This document shows positions 32,005-41,757 of a DNA stretch of 64,000 nucleotides, in pieces (the first letter of the stretch is position 1; the number at the start of each line of letters is the position of its first letter). Source of the DNA: Bicyclus anynana. Taxonomy: Eukaryota; Arthropoda; Insecta; Lepidoptera; Nymphalidae. Below the pieces are notes generated by a model that worked only from the letters and a program-made list of their open reading frames with translations, did not search any database and was not told the origin of the DNA. Made by a program: the position numbers and the translations under genes. The stretch covers positions 2,891,501 to 2,955,500 of the forward strand of contig NC_069108.1 of the NCBI RefSeq assembly GCF_947172395.1, in the 5' to 3' direction.

Positions 32005-32330
32005 TTTTGATAATATTAGAATCAGGTTTTCATGTATTTTAGGTTTTAATTATTTATTGTTTAAATAAATAATACTGTAAAAGGTTCCCAACACGCCGGA
32101 CGTGGCGGCGCAACCAATAGGACACGCCGACTTGCCTTCAACCAATAAGAAACGATCACGCGACTCTTGTCCAATAACATCGTGTCCAAATGGTGCGTAG
32201 CTGGTACGCTTGACAGAGTGGGGGCACCCTGCCACCACTCCAGTCTGCTAGTTCAGCAGTTCAGTTGTAACCGCGTTCTCAAAATGGATAGTCGTCTTCC
32301 ATTTGTTAAATAGTGATAATGAAATAGTAT
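32005..32330 (+). promoter_or_regulatory. promoter-like module, copy 2
   Basis: Homologous to 22362-22645 but longer on the left, with three CCAAT motifs in a row (GCAACCAATAGG, TTCAACCAATAAG, GTCCAATAACA), then an initiator-like CAGTCTGCTAG. The downstream ATG-containing TAGTCGTCTTCCATTTGTTA block is shared. No open frame or donor follows as in copy 1. Confidence 0.4.
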
Positions 32331-32459
32331 CACTATTAGTGGTGTGTAGAAGTTTAGTGGGTTTTTTTTTACTAGTTTACTAGTTGTAAAAGAATCAGTC
32401 AACCCTGCTACAAGCGGTTGCCAGCCCGCAATTCCCGCTCGTGCTTGACTACCTGCCCT

Positions 32460-32770
32460 ATATTTTTGTAATCACTTCTGAGTGATTTAAGGTTATGATT
32501 CACATCATTTGTCAGGACACCTTAATTAACAAATCTAACTGTAACCAAAATAAGAACCTAGAACCTTGAGTATAGTCACGCACTTGTGAACGTTGTGTGT
32601 AGGGTTAAAGGCGCCTTTGACTGTTAACAAACACTCCCCTTTTCCACTCGAGACACTCTCCCCGCCTATACCAAGTAACCCATAAAGATTTACACAACAA
32701 GAGATGTGGACGGCTCGAGCACACTGAAGCCGTCCGTACTGCAAGTCGTTGCAACGCGACGATAACACCG
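32460..32770 (-). repeat. interspersed repeat X, copy 2
   Basis: Reverse complement of 28688-29048, for example TGTAACCAAAATAAGAACCT, AACACTCCCCTTTTCCACTC and CAACAAGAGATGTGGACGGC. Confidence 0.7.
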
Positions 32771-33281
32771 GACCGGAAGGTAGTTAAAAGTTAGTTGACT
32801 TTTATTATGAATGGATTTTGCGATAGGATTGGATTGAAGTTTGTACGAAAGTCCTTCATTTTCCATGCTACAAACTTTATAGTTGGTATACGTCCGAAAC
32901 AAAATAAATCTGGATTATGAAGTCTAAAGGTTCTCGCAAGTTTGTTTGTAACTCCCTTTTTTTTGTTCAAACTCGAAATTTTCGAATGTTGTAGTTTATA
33001 ATTAGTACACGTCCGTCAATAACTAATTTAGTGAGAGGGCCGGGTTAAGCAGGTCTAAGGGCTCTCCACCTTTCTGCCATTTTTCAAGTTTGTAGGAAAA
33101 AAAATAGAACTTTCAAACAAACTTACCTTCTTAATTCAACTCCATCGCAAAATCCATTCATAGCAAACGTCAACTAACTGTTATCTACTTTCCTTGCTTC
33201 AAGTTTGTAGCATAAAAAATTAAGGGCTTTCATTCAAACTTCCGAGAGCCTTTAGATCTCCCTAATCCCTATCGCAATAGT
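32771..33281. repeat. 'aagtttgta' repeat family, eroded copies
   Basis: Repeated phrases: 'caagtttgtag', 'gggctttcattcaaactt', 'gagcctttagatctccctaa', 'gcaaaatccattcatagc'. Related stretches occur at 34255-34385, 40360-40735, 56590-56700 and 63590-63720. The unit is unclear; probably one TE family with internal repeats. Confidence 0.55.
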
Positions 33282-34256
33282 AGATTGTTATACAAGGGGC
33301 TAAAAAGGCCCATTATATACGAGGTATTTTCAGGGCCCGAGACGTAAGGCGAGGGCCGCCTAAATAGAAACCGAGTGTATAATGGGGTTAGCCCCGCGTG
33401 TTACACTCTGCTTTTCACTACGATTGCGAGAAAATAAAATAGATTCGTACAATATTCAATGATTTATTTTAATTGAAAATTAAATGTACAAAGTCTACAA
33501 TTTTGGATATTAAGGGAGATGATTTTACCATAATTTTAACCATTTTAACATAATTTCCGACTACTGTGAAGATTAATAATGAGTTTGTGAGGTAAACGTG
33601 GGAGATAATAGTTTAAAAAACTCCTTTCGTAAGTGAATCCATTCTTTGTTGTTTTCTCCACTTATTAAATTTTTCGTAGGTAAGTATTTAAGTAAATGCG
33701 TCTCGACTTTGTAACAGATTGAAAATTTCATCCATCTCCAAATTAGGATCACCATTCTCACTAGATGAAGACAACAATAACAATTATTATTGAAAAATAT
33801 GTAAGTTACGGTCACAAATTTACAATGAATTTCGGAAAAAATCAAGTGTATTATTCACGCCAATTGTTTTTTAAATTCTCGCTTTTTAATTTTATTTTTT
33901 TTACATTAGAAAAAGGCAAAGGTATTACACCGTAAAGGCTGTCCCATGTCTTCAAATCTCGCTCTATTCGCAACTCAATAAAAATTAAATAAAAAAATAA
34001 ACGCATTCCACAGACAAGAACGCTGCATTTAATTCCAATTTAAAGTTTTTTATTTACTTTTCAAAACAATCAGGGCCTTACCTATAATGATTCTATTTTC
34101 GAATAAAACCTCCTCCGTTTTATAGAAGGCTAGTACTCGTAACAGACAAGAATTAAATAAACAAAATTACTTTAGCCCCTAGAGGCTAAAATGCTTGTTT
34201 AGCCCCGCTGTGTAGTGGTAATATGACAGTGTTTTTGAGCAAGAGTAGTGAAAAAT
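33282..34256 (+). mobile_element. 0.95-kb non-coding DNA element, copy 2
   Basis: Inverted partner of 25567-26506. It starts TAGATTGTTATACAAGGGGC and ends GAGCAAGAGTAGTGAAAAAT. The first ~110 bp fold back on themselves: GGGGCTAA...CCCATTATATAC against TATAATGGGGTTAGCCCC. Possible short terminal inverted repeat TAGATT. No protein coded. Confidence 0.75.
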
Positions 34257-34385
34257 CTATTTACAGCAAACGTTCACTAAATGTTAACCATCTCCCTGCC
34301 AAATTTCACGTTTACAGCACAAAAATATCGTACTAAACTTGCGAGAGCCTTTAGACCTACTTAATCAGGCCTTGTCGCATAATTA

Positions 34386-34752
34386 ACAGACTTCCAAATA
34401 GGAGGAGGTTCTACGTTCGGCTGTATGTACGTTTTTTTTATTATGTATGTTCAGCGATAATTCCGTCATTTATGGACCGATTTTGAAAATTCTTTTTTGT
34501 TTTGAAGGATTTCAGGGTGGTCCCATTTTTTTCATGTCAGGATCCGATGATGGCATCCTGGAGAAGTTGAGGGGAGTCCGAAAATTGTAGAGACGGCTAG
34601 TGCGTTTGTTAGTGTTTTCATAAGGTATTTTAAACCACTACAATTTTATGAAGGTCTGTAGTTGATCTGATGATGGAGCCGAAACACAGACGATGGAACT
34701 CGTCAACGATTTACAGCAGTTACCTTTTGTTTGGGCTTGATTTATTTGTATT
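34386..34752 (+). mobile_element. ACCGACTTC-type element, left part, split by the BEL/Pao insertion
   Basis: Matches 30795-31150 ('aataggaggaggttctacg', 'ggatccgatgatggcatcct', GGAACTCGTCAACGATTTAC). It breaks at TTTGTATT, exactly where the LTR element starts. The continuation resumes at 40220. Confidence 0.75.
34748..34752. repeat. target site duplication GTATT, left
   Basis: GTATT directly precedes the left LTR and is repeated directly after the right LTR (40220-40224). In the uninterrupted relative at 31150-31170 the site reads TTTGTATTGATGAG once. A 5-bp duplication fits BEL/Pao integrases. Confidence 0.9.
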
Positions 34753-35292
34753 TGGTTACGCCAGCGTTTAAATCCTCATATTATACCTTACCTGTTCCTA
34801 AACCATTAAACCTGAAGTCCCTAACCTTACCTTAAAATAAGGCACAATATATACTGGCCACACCATATTTTGGCTAGCAACACTGCGTGGACACTATGCC
34901 CGCGCAGTCAGTACGAAACCTACCGCGGTGATGATATAAGCCGTTAAGTACTATCGAGTATGCCACGTGTGATCGCGAAGTGCATCTCGGGATGGTGATG
35001 ATATAAGCCATCCGTTCAGTGTGAACATTATTAAGTGTAAATGTGTGCCTAAACTGTACTTTCCATTTGTCTCGGGGTTTCTTAATTGCTGTATTCCTCG
35101 AGCAATCATATATATGGTGACGTCTCATAAACCCGTGGTTGGCCGGTCATCTTCTCGAAGTCGGCGGGAAACGCGAGTGGATATCAAAGGTATGTGCCTT
35201 ATTATTCCCGTCTGGTTCCTGTCCGAGTCCTGCCATATCACATTATAAATCCCAAATACAGTCCACTTTCGAAGCATACGTTGGCGTCATCA
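34753..35292 (+). repeat. BEL/Pao element, 5' LTR (540 bp)
   Basis: Begins TGGTTACGCCAGCGTTTAAA and ends GTTGGCGTCATCA, so TG...CA with short imperfect inverted ends (TGGTTACGCC / GGCGTCATCA). By eye identical to 39680-40219 over the whole length. Contains ACAATATATACTGG as a TATA-like candidate and two copies of GATGATATAAGCC. Confidence 0.95.
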
Positions 35293-36449
35293 TAAGTGGT
35301 CCTTACGAACCGGATATACCACATAAGTGGTTCCTTTCGAATAGGATTCACCACATAAATGTTCCATACAAGTCGGATATTTATTGGTTCCTTACCGTAA
35401 AATAAAAATTATAGGTTATGTATGACCTACCGGTTTGGTCACACTCACACGCATAAGTTATTAACTATATTAACAACTAATCCCTTATTAGAATACGAGA
35501 TTAAAGGCTCTAATACGTGGAATTAACGTTAATTGTTCGTAACAACACATAATATAAATTTAATAAAACAAATAAGTTATTGCGTCATTCTTTTCTTGTC
35601 CTATACTGGTATAGATTCACATATAACTTGGTTATCTGAACTCCCCGGTTGGCTAGAATAGGATACCTACGCTTATTTATACATATTTTCAATACATAAT
35701 CTGTATTTATTTATATAAAAACAAATAAGTTATTTGTCATCATTTTCTTGTTTAGATCGGCATAGAATCACATATAACTGAGTTATCTGATCTCCCCGGC
35801 TAGCAGAATAGATACCTACGCTTATTTGTATATATTTTTAATAAATATTGTGTATTTATATAAAACTAACATAATTTAAAACAAATCGCCGCAAACGTCG
35901 CTTTTATCTATAAGTGGAAGTAAAACGGAACAGCATTCTATACGATATACAAGGCAGAATACTGTAGCCGTTTATACAACCATCGACGATACGCGACGCG
36001 CAATCTATTTCGACCTATTCGGGTTTCACTTGTTAGTTCGAATCATAATATTAGATTACGATCGGTTGAGTATTTTATGCGATATTATACGACAAAATAC
36101 TGTAGCCACCTTCACTAAGTATACCGCGCGCCATTAAGTACGCGACGTGTATACCTATTGTAATCGTTTGGGTTTTACTTGACCTAATTATCAACGAAGC
36201 AGCCAGCTGCGCGTGCATTTACAATACGCGAAGTAAAATTTGCAACTACCCGCGTTTGAAAAATAAAACATAATTATTAATTATTTGCGGTCGGTTATAA
36301 TATTCTATGCGATATTATACGACAGAATACTATAACATACGACATAAATACCTACGTAAATATTTGTTCGAGTTTTACTTTTAACTCGAGTTATAACATA
36401 ATGATTTTAGTTGTTTTTTGGTACTTGTGATACGCATGTAATTATCACG
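35293..36449 (+). other. BEL/Pao element, primer-site region and 5' leader
   Basis: 1157 nt without a long frame. The primer-binding candidate begins TGGTCCTTACGAACCGG at 35297. It is the first of three imperfect ~32-bp units starting CATAAGTGGT, CATAAGTGGT and CATAAATGTT. At 35568-35880 two ~155-bp diverged tandem copies follow ('aaataagttattgcgtcatt' and 'aaataagttatttgtcatca' starts, each with 'atctcccc' or 'aactcccc' blocks). Three copies of a 'cgatattatacgacaaaata'-type block lie near 35935, 36080 and 36305. Confidence 0.75.
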
Positions 36450-39428
36450 ATGCATATCAAATTATCTCTCTTGCTTGCTAAGCGTGAGGCCTTATTTAAT
36501 TTCGTGCAAAATATTTATGATTTGTCGCGGGACCCTGAGGTTTTCACGAACGTCGAGAAAAGGGAACACTTTCTAGACCAATCGTTTCAAATAGACTCAT
36601 TGCGAGATAAATTTAAATCATTAGTTGATGAATATAACACCTGTATACTGAGTTTAGACTCAAATGCACTTCAGGATAATAAGTGTTTATATACTTTCGA
36701 AACTTTATATAATAAAATTAAAATAAGAAATACAAAATGTTCAGATACCTACACTTCTTCTCCTGATAGTGTGCAGAAATATCAAGCTTATGTAAACACA
36801 GTTGATAAGCCTGTAAATAAATGTTTATGTAAAAATATTACACATACACATATTAATGAATGTGATGCATTTAATAAATTAATAACCCCTCAAAAACGAC
36901 TTAAGTGCGTTAAAAGAAAGAATGCTTGCGTGAACTGCTTTTCTATTAAGCATAAGGTCAGTCAGTGCCAATCTCCTCCCCATTGCTTTTGTGGTCTAAA
37001 ACATAATAAAAAACAACATTTTGTAACAACGGGGAATCGAACTGGGGACAGCACTCGTGAGCTCTCGAGCTCGACTGCGGTGACGTCACGCGCGCACACG
37101 CTGCGCGCTGCTACGATCTCGCGGCAAGCTCCGCCCCCAATCGTAGCGGGCGAGCGAAACGACGTAGCACTTAGCATTTCGAGCGTAGGTTATAATATCG
37201 GCGCTACGCCGCTTGATAGATTACAATTAAAACATTGTTCTCAGGTTGTCGGAAACATTAAAAATAATATTCGTGTTATCTCGTCGCTTGTTAATAATGA
37301 AGTGACAGATAAATTACGCACGGTTGTGGTACATACGTCTGGTCTACCACACCTGGCAGGTATCCCGTTTTCTGTTGAAAGTTTCGGTATCCCTGACCAA
37401 ATGGACGCCTCATTAGGTGTCTATGCGTCTCCGCATCTACTGGTCCCCGAGGGTGTCCATGCATTACGTCGCGACCCGTCGGCGCCAATAGTGTTCATGG
37501 GCAATGCGCCCACGCTGCCTTCAATAAACGCCCATGCCTTAGGGTGGCGTTTTCGGGAATATGAAGAATTGCCTTCAATCCTTATACCCAGCAGGGTCTT
37601 AGATCACCCTCCTGTGACAAAAATCGTGCATCATAAGATAGTTGGTTCGCGTTGTTTCACACAGGATGGTGACTTTTATTATAAAATAAGTGTACCGAAA
37701 GATGCGACATGCACTATGCGCTCCATCTTATCGACTAGTGTGCGTCAGTGGGACATAATGAGCTTCATTGCTCCCACAGTCGTATATACTAAAATGATAA
37801 TTAAATTAATGTGGCAATTAAACCTAGATTGGGATACTGTAACTCCGATATACATCATTAAGATGTGGAGCCAGTTTTGCGCTGAGTTACCAGCTCTGAA
37901 TGAACTTCGCGTTCCGAGTCATGCGGGCGTAGATGAAAACTGTGAGGTCATATTCTTAGGCCTATCAGATTCTAATCTTACAGCCTTCGGTGTCGTAGTT
38001 TATTTACACGTGGGTTCGCCTGCTGGTAACACTGTAAGCCTTGTCTGTGCGAATAATAATTTTACATTGACAAAACCGTACTCGATCGCTCGTCTCGAGC
38101 TTTTAAGAGGTGTTTTGTCGAAGTTAATTCGCACAATACGTGAAAATTACGCCGAACGCATCCCAATCAAGGCTACATATGCATTTAATCGTGTTGTTCA
38201 GATTACCGAGAACATCTCGCCTGACAACTTTCATTACGCCGGCACTGAGAACTCAGTTGACATTTTGTCCAGAGGTGTGACTCCGGAGAAGCTCATCTCT
38301 CACCCTCTGAGAGACCGCGGTCCCCCGTGGCCCTCTCTGCATCCATCTCAGTGGCCGTTAAAGACCTTAGAGAGGCAGTCGTTCAATGACTTACTCGATA
38401 AAAAGGTTATAGCGCTTGCTCTGTGTATAACTATTAAGCACGATGCTTTGCACGAGCTTGCTCTTCACACTCCTTCGTGGAGTAAACTTCTACGTATAAA
38501 TGCATACGTCTGTAGGTTTTTAAAATTATTGTTTCGTCGTAGTACTCCGATAGTAACTGCTGGTGATTTAAATTTAGCAGAAAATAAAATGCTTCGTGCG
38601 CTGCTAATCCAGCATTACGCTGATAAATACGTTAATAATAAAAACTTTTCACCAGCGCTTAATCACTTAAGACCATTCATTGAGAATGGCCTGATTCGCG
38701 TTGATGGTTGGTGGTCGGATGTACGTGCGCGTCCACGGTTGAAGTCCTCCAACTTCACAGGCTGTAATTGTGCAGGTCCTGTTACATACGTCCCTATACG
38801 TCAACGGGGCGTACACGGCAAAGAAATTTATCTTTTGCTGTACACGTGTCTCACTACGAGATCTATTCATATTGAGGTTTCTATCTCATTTAGCTCGCAT
38901 AGTTTCCTAATAACTAAGCGCGGCGCTGCTTCCTACCTTCGGGATTTCTACAGATTTCTCAATGAAAAATATTACCCGAAGTTAGAGCAAGAAAGCGCAG
39001 AGAATAGAATATCATGGATGTTTATTTGTTCTAACTCCCCACACTTTGGTGGTTCGTTGGAGAACATGATCAAAGTAACAAAATCCATCCTCTTTAAAGT
39101 TATAGGACAACAAATCCTTTCTTATGAGGAGCTCTGCACCGTCTTGACGCAAGTAGAATGTCTGTTTAGTTCGCGCCTGCTGATCGTGCTGAGCTCAGGA
39201 TTGTCCGAGCCTTTGGCACTTACGCCAAGTCGTAACTTTTTATATACCGCTCCATTAAATTCACTCCCTGCACCTGTAGTCGATACACGCGTTAGTTTGA
39301 CTGACAGACAGATAGTAGGGAAAGTGTTCTCTTTGAAGGACGGCGTCACTCGTGTGGCGAACGTGAAAACGTCTGGGCGTACTTATACTCGTCCGGTGAT
39401 CCGTTCGTGCCCTCTACCGACTCAATGA
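36450..39428 (+). CDS. BEL/Pao gag-pol-like protein lacking a reverse transcriptase (992 aa)
   Basis: Start: the frame is open from 36411, but its first ATG is at 36450. N-terminal third: a gag-like part (LRDKFKSLVDEYNTCILSLD) with Cys/His knuckle region (residues ~135-195: CDAFNKL, CVNCFSIKHKVSQC, CFCGLKHNKKQHF). Next come a remnant of the A17-type protease/linker region (RRDPSAP, FMGNAPTLPS), the post-RT segment (MRSILSTSVRQWDIMSFIAP, LNLDWDTV), RNase H-like pieces (LSDSNLTAFGVVVYL, IARLELLRGVL, VDILSRGV) and an integrase remnant (RGVHGKEIYLLLYTCLTTRS, PHFGGSLENMIKV, SSRLL). Missing: the DSG-type protease site, the whole RT with Y-x-D-D (no Asp-Asp pair exists in the protein), the middle of RNase H, and two of three integrase acidic residues. 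Intact BEL/Pao proteins are about 1,700 aa. No stops or frameshifts. A non-autonomous derivative that can move only with help. Confidence 0.85.
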   Translation: MHIKLSLLLAKREALFNFVQNIYDLSRDPEVFTNVEKREHFLDQSFQIDSLRDKFKSLVDEYNTCILSLDSNALQDNKCLYTFETLYNKIKIRNTKCSDTYTSSPDSVQKYQAYVNTVDKPVNKCLCKNITHTHINECDAFNKLITPQKRLKCVKRKNACVNCFSIKHKVSQCQSPPHCFCGLKHNKKQHFVTTGNRTGDSTRELSSSTAVTSRAHTLRAATISRQAPPPIVAGERNDVALSISSVGYNIGATPLDRLQLKHCSQVVGNIKNNIRVISSLVNNEVTDKLRTVVVHTSGLPHLAGIPFSVESFGIPDQMDASLGVYASPHLLVPEGVHALRRDPSAPIVFMGNAPTLPSINAHALGWRFREYEELPSILIPSRVLDHPPVTKIVHHKIVGSRCFTQDGDFYYKISVPKDATCTMRSILSTSVRQWDIMSFIAPTVVYTKMIIKLMWQLNLDWDTVTPIYIIKMWSQFCAELPALNELRVPSHAGVDENCEVIFLGLSDSNLTAFGVVVYLHVGSPAGNTVSLVCANNNFTLTKPYSIARLELLRGVLSKLIRTIRENYAERIPIKATYAFNRVVQITENISPDNFHYAGTENSVDILSRGVTPEKLISHPLRDRGPPWPSLHPSQWPLKTLERQSFNDLLDKKVIALALCITIKHDALHELALHTPSWSKLLRINAYVCRFLKLLFRRSTPIVTAGDLNLAENKMLRALLIQHYADKYVNNKNFSPALNHLRPFIENGLIRVDGWWSDVRARPRLKSSNFTGCNCAGPVTYVPIRQRGVHGKEIYLLLYTCLTTRSIHIEVSISFSSHSFLITKRGAASYLRDFYRFLNEKYYPKLEQESAENRISWMFICSNSPHFGGSLENMIKVTKSILFKVIGQQILSYEELCTVLTQVECLFSSRLLIVLSSGLSEPLALTPSRNFLYTAPLNSLPAPVVDTRVSLTDRQIVGKVFSLKDGVTRVANVKTSGRTYTRPVIRSCPLPTQ

Positions 39429-39478
39429 AATCATAATTAGTTTATTGAGCTGGAGGAGTGGCTAGGAGTAGGTAGTTA

Positions 39479-39561
39479 ATAACATAATATAACATAACAT
39501 AACATAACGTAACATAACATAACATAACATAACATAATATAACATAACGTAACATAATATA
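39479..39561. repeat. (AACAT)n-type short tandem repeat
   Basis: Units of ATAACATAACATAACATAAC with a few AACGT and AATAT variants, in the 3' untranslated part of the BEL/Pao element. Confidence 0.9.
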
Positions 39562-39650
39562 AGAAAACTTAAAATAAATTAACACTGTATTATAGGGACG
39601 CTTAATATACATTACGTATCGAGCACTCTACGGTTTAGTTTGGAGGTTTT

Positions 39651-39679
39651 TTAATGGGTACCCATTAAGGGGGGGCGTA
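39651..39679 (+). promoter_or_regulatory. palindrome and polypurine tract before the 3' LTR
   Basis: TTAATGGGTACCCATTAA is a perfect 18-bp palindrome (39651-39668). Its end runs into AAGGGGGGG (39667-39675), the likely polypurine tract priming plus-strand synthesis, four bases before the LTR. Confidence 0.7.
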
Positions 39680-40219
39680 TGGTTACGCCAGCGTTTAAAT
39701 CCTCATATTATACCTTACCTGTTCCTAAACCATTAAACCTGAAGTCCCTAACCTTACCTTAAAATAAGGCACAATATATACTGGCCACACCATATTTTGG
39801 CTAGCAACACTGCGTGGACACTATGCCCGCGCAGTCAGTACGAAACCTACCGCGGTGATGATATAAGCCGTTAAGTACTATCGAGTATGCCACGTGTGAT
39901 CGCGAAGTGCATCTCGGGATGGTGATGATATAAGCCATCCGTTCAGTGTGAACATTATTAAGTGTAAATGTGTGCCTAAACTGTACTTTCCATTTGTCTC
40001 GGGGTTTCTTAATTGCTGTATTCCTCGAGCAATCATATATATGGTGACGTCTCATAAACCCGTGGTTGGCCGGTCATCTTCTCGAAGTCGGCGGGAAACG
40101 CGAGTGGATATCAAAGGTATGTGCCTTATTATTCCCGTCTGGTTCCTGTCCGAGTCCTGCCATATCACATTATAAATCCCAAATACAGTCCACTTTCGAA
40201 GCATACGTTGGCGTCATCA
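39680..40219 (+). repeat. BEL/Pao element, 3' LTR (540 bp)
   Basis: Same 540-bp sequence as the 5' LTR. It is followed by the GTATT target duplication at 40220-40224. I found no difference between the LTRs when reading them side by side, which points to a very recent insertion. Confidence 0.95.
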
Positions 40220-40345
40220 GTATTGATGAGAACTTTCCGCCTTCAGAAGATCAGAAACTGATCAGAAGGTACATTGTCAAGATGTTATTATTTGCTTTTT
40301 AGTTTAAGTTAATGTTTGAGTTGGAAGTCGGTTGAATTTTTTTAT
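40220..40345 (+). mobile_element. ACCGACTTC-type element, right part
   Basis: Continuation of 34386-34752 after the LTR insertion: GTATTGATGAGAACTTTCC, then a collapsed hairpin-MITE half (GATCAGAAACTGATCAGAAG, 'gagttggaagtcggttgaat') like 31690-31790. Confidence 0.7.
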
Positions 40346-40359
40346 TAATTTTTTTTTGT

Positions 40360-40735
40360 TTGTAACGATCATCTACAAACAATAAAACACCTCCCTATTA
40401 TATTTAAATTTTGTAGCATGAAAAATGAAGGACTTTGATATAAACTTGTGAAAGCCTTTAGACCTCCATAAATCCCGTCTTATCGCAAAATCCATTCATA
40501 ACAAACAAATACTAACTGTTACTAACTTCCAGGCACATTTCAAGTTTGTAGTATAAAAAATTAAGGACTATCATACAAACTTGCGAGAGCCTCTAGACCT
40601 CTTTAATCCGGCCCTATCTCAAAATCCGTTCTTAGCGGATACCTACTAACTTTATACTATTTCCATGCTAAATTTCATCTTGTACGTCAAGCAGTTTTCG
40701 AGATTACCTTTCGCATTTATATAATTATTAAGAAG
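40360..40735. repeat. 'aagtttgta' repeat family
   Basis: Blocks 'cctttagacctccataaatc', 'caagtttgtagtataaaaaa', 'gcgagagcctctagacct', then CATTTATATAATTATTAAG and 'agactagccgac'. Same family as 32771-33281 and 63590-63720. Confidence 0.55.
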
Positions 40736-40799
40736 ACTAGCCGACTCCGAAAATAAGCTTAATATTTTTCAAGACTGATGTCTGTTGGTTTTTATTGAA

Positions 40800-41757
40800 A
40801 GAAGTTTATTTTTGATCTTTCATGCTGTCAGATTAGTTGTGGAAAAAGCTCGCGAGAATAAGCAAAATCTATGGCTAGTGTTTATCGATCTAGAAAAGGC
40901 ATTTGATTGCGTACCCAGGGCGATAATATGGCAGGCTTTGAGAGCTCATGGTGTCCCTGAACATTACGTAAGACTTGTTAAAGACATGTACAACAATGTC
41001 AAAACGTGCGTGAGAAGTCCAGCGGGATTGTCTAAATCCTTTGATATCACTGTTGGTGTCCATCAGGGCAGTGCTCTCAGTCCTCTGCTATTTAATGTAG
41101 TCATTTAAAACTATCTGACAGCAAAAATACAACGGCCAACTCCTTGAAACCTTCTATATGATGATGATCGTCCTCATTTCAAATAACTTCCAAGAGATCC
41201 AAGAATGTATAGAGCAATGGAGATTGTCACTAGAAACTAATGGTTTACGCATCAGTAGAACTAAAACAGTGTATATGTCTTGCAACTTAAACAATAATGA
41301 CATCAACGCAGACATAAAGATAGACAATACGAGCCTGCCTAGAGTGAAAACGTTTTAATATCTAGGATCTATACTTTCGGAAGACGGATCAATTGAAGCG
41401 GATATATCTCACAGAATATCAACAAGCTGGACTAAATGGCGTACGCTCACTGGAGTATTGTGTGATAAAAAGATTCCCATAAGAACAAAGAGCAAAGTTT
41501 ACAAGACAGCCGTCAGACCAGCACTCCTATACGGCAGCGAAGTATGGGCGTTAAAAAAACCCATGAGCAGAAACTTCACACAACGTTGCGTATGTTGCGA
41601 TGGTCGGGAGGAGTGACACTCAAGGACAAGGTGCGCAATGAACACATAAGAGGGAGCTTCAAGGTCGCAGAAAAAGCTGAAAAAGCAAAAGAGTCCAGGC
41701 TGAGATGGTACGGTCATGTGATGCGAAGACCAGATGACCCTGTCGTAAAAAAAGTGT
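40800..41757 (+). pseudogene. RTE-clade LINE, reverse transcriptase relic
   Basis: Frame 1 (to 41108): VVEKARENKQNLWLVFIDLE followed by KAFD, then HGVPEHYVRLVKDMYNNVKT and HQGSALSPLLF, the RTE-type RT motifs with the first catalytic Asp kept. After a break the Y-x-D-D box at 41157-41168 has lost its alanine and runs into a +1 shift. 41158-41358 then carries IVLISNNFQEIQECIEQWRL. Further on are a stop near 41356, 'YLGSILSEDGSIEADI', another shift, and 41544-41757 with LRWYGHVMRRPDDPVVKKV. Inactive; 5' endonuclease absent. It is cut where the foldback element at 41758 begins. Confidence 0.85.

Noticed and set aside
34874..35405. Short frames in the LTRs, found identically at 39801-40302
   Set aside because: Their identity follows from the LTR identity; there is no start context or family feature.
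36962..39349. Minus-strand frames inside the BEL/Pao coding region
   Set aside because: Shadows of the 992-residue plus-strand frame.
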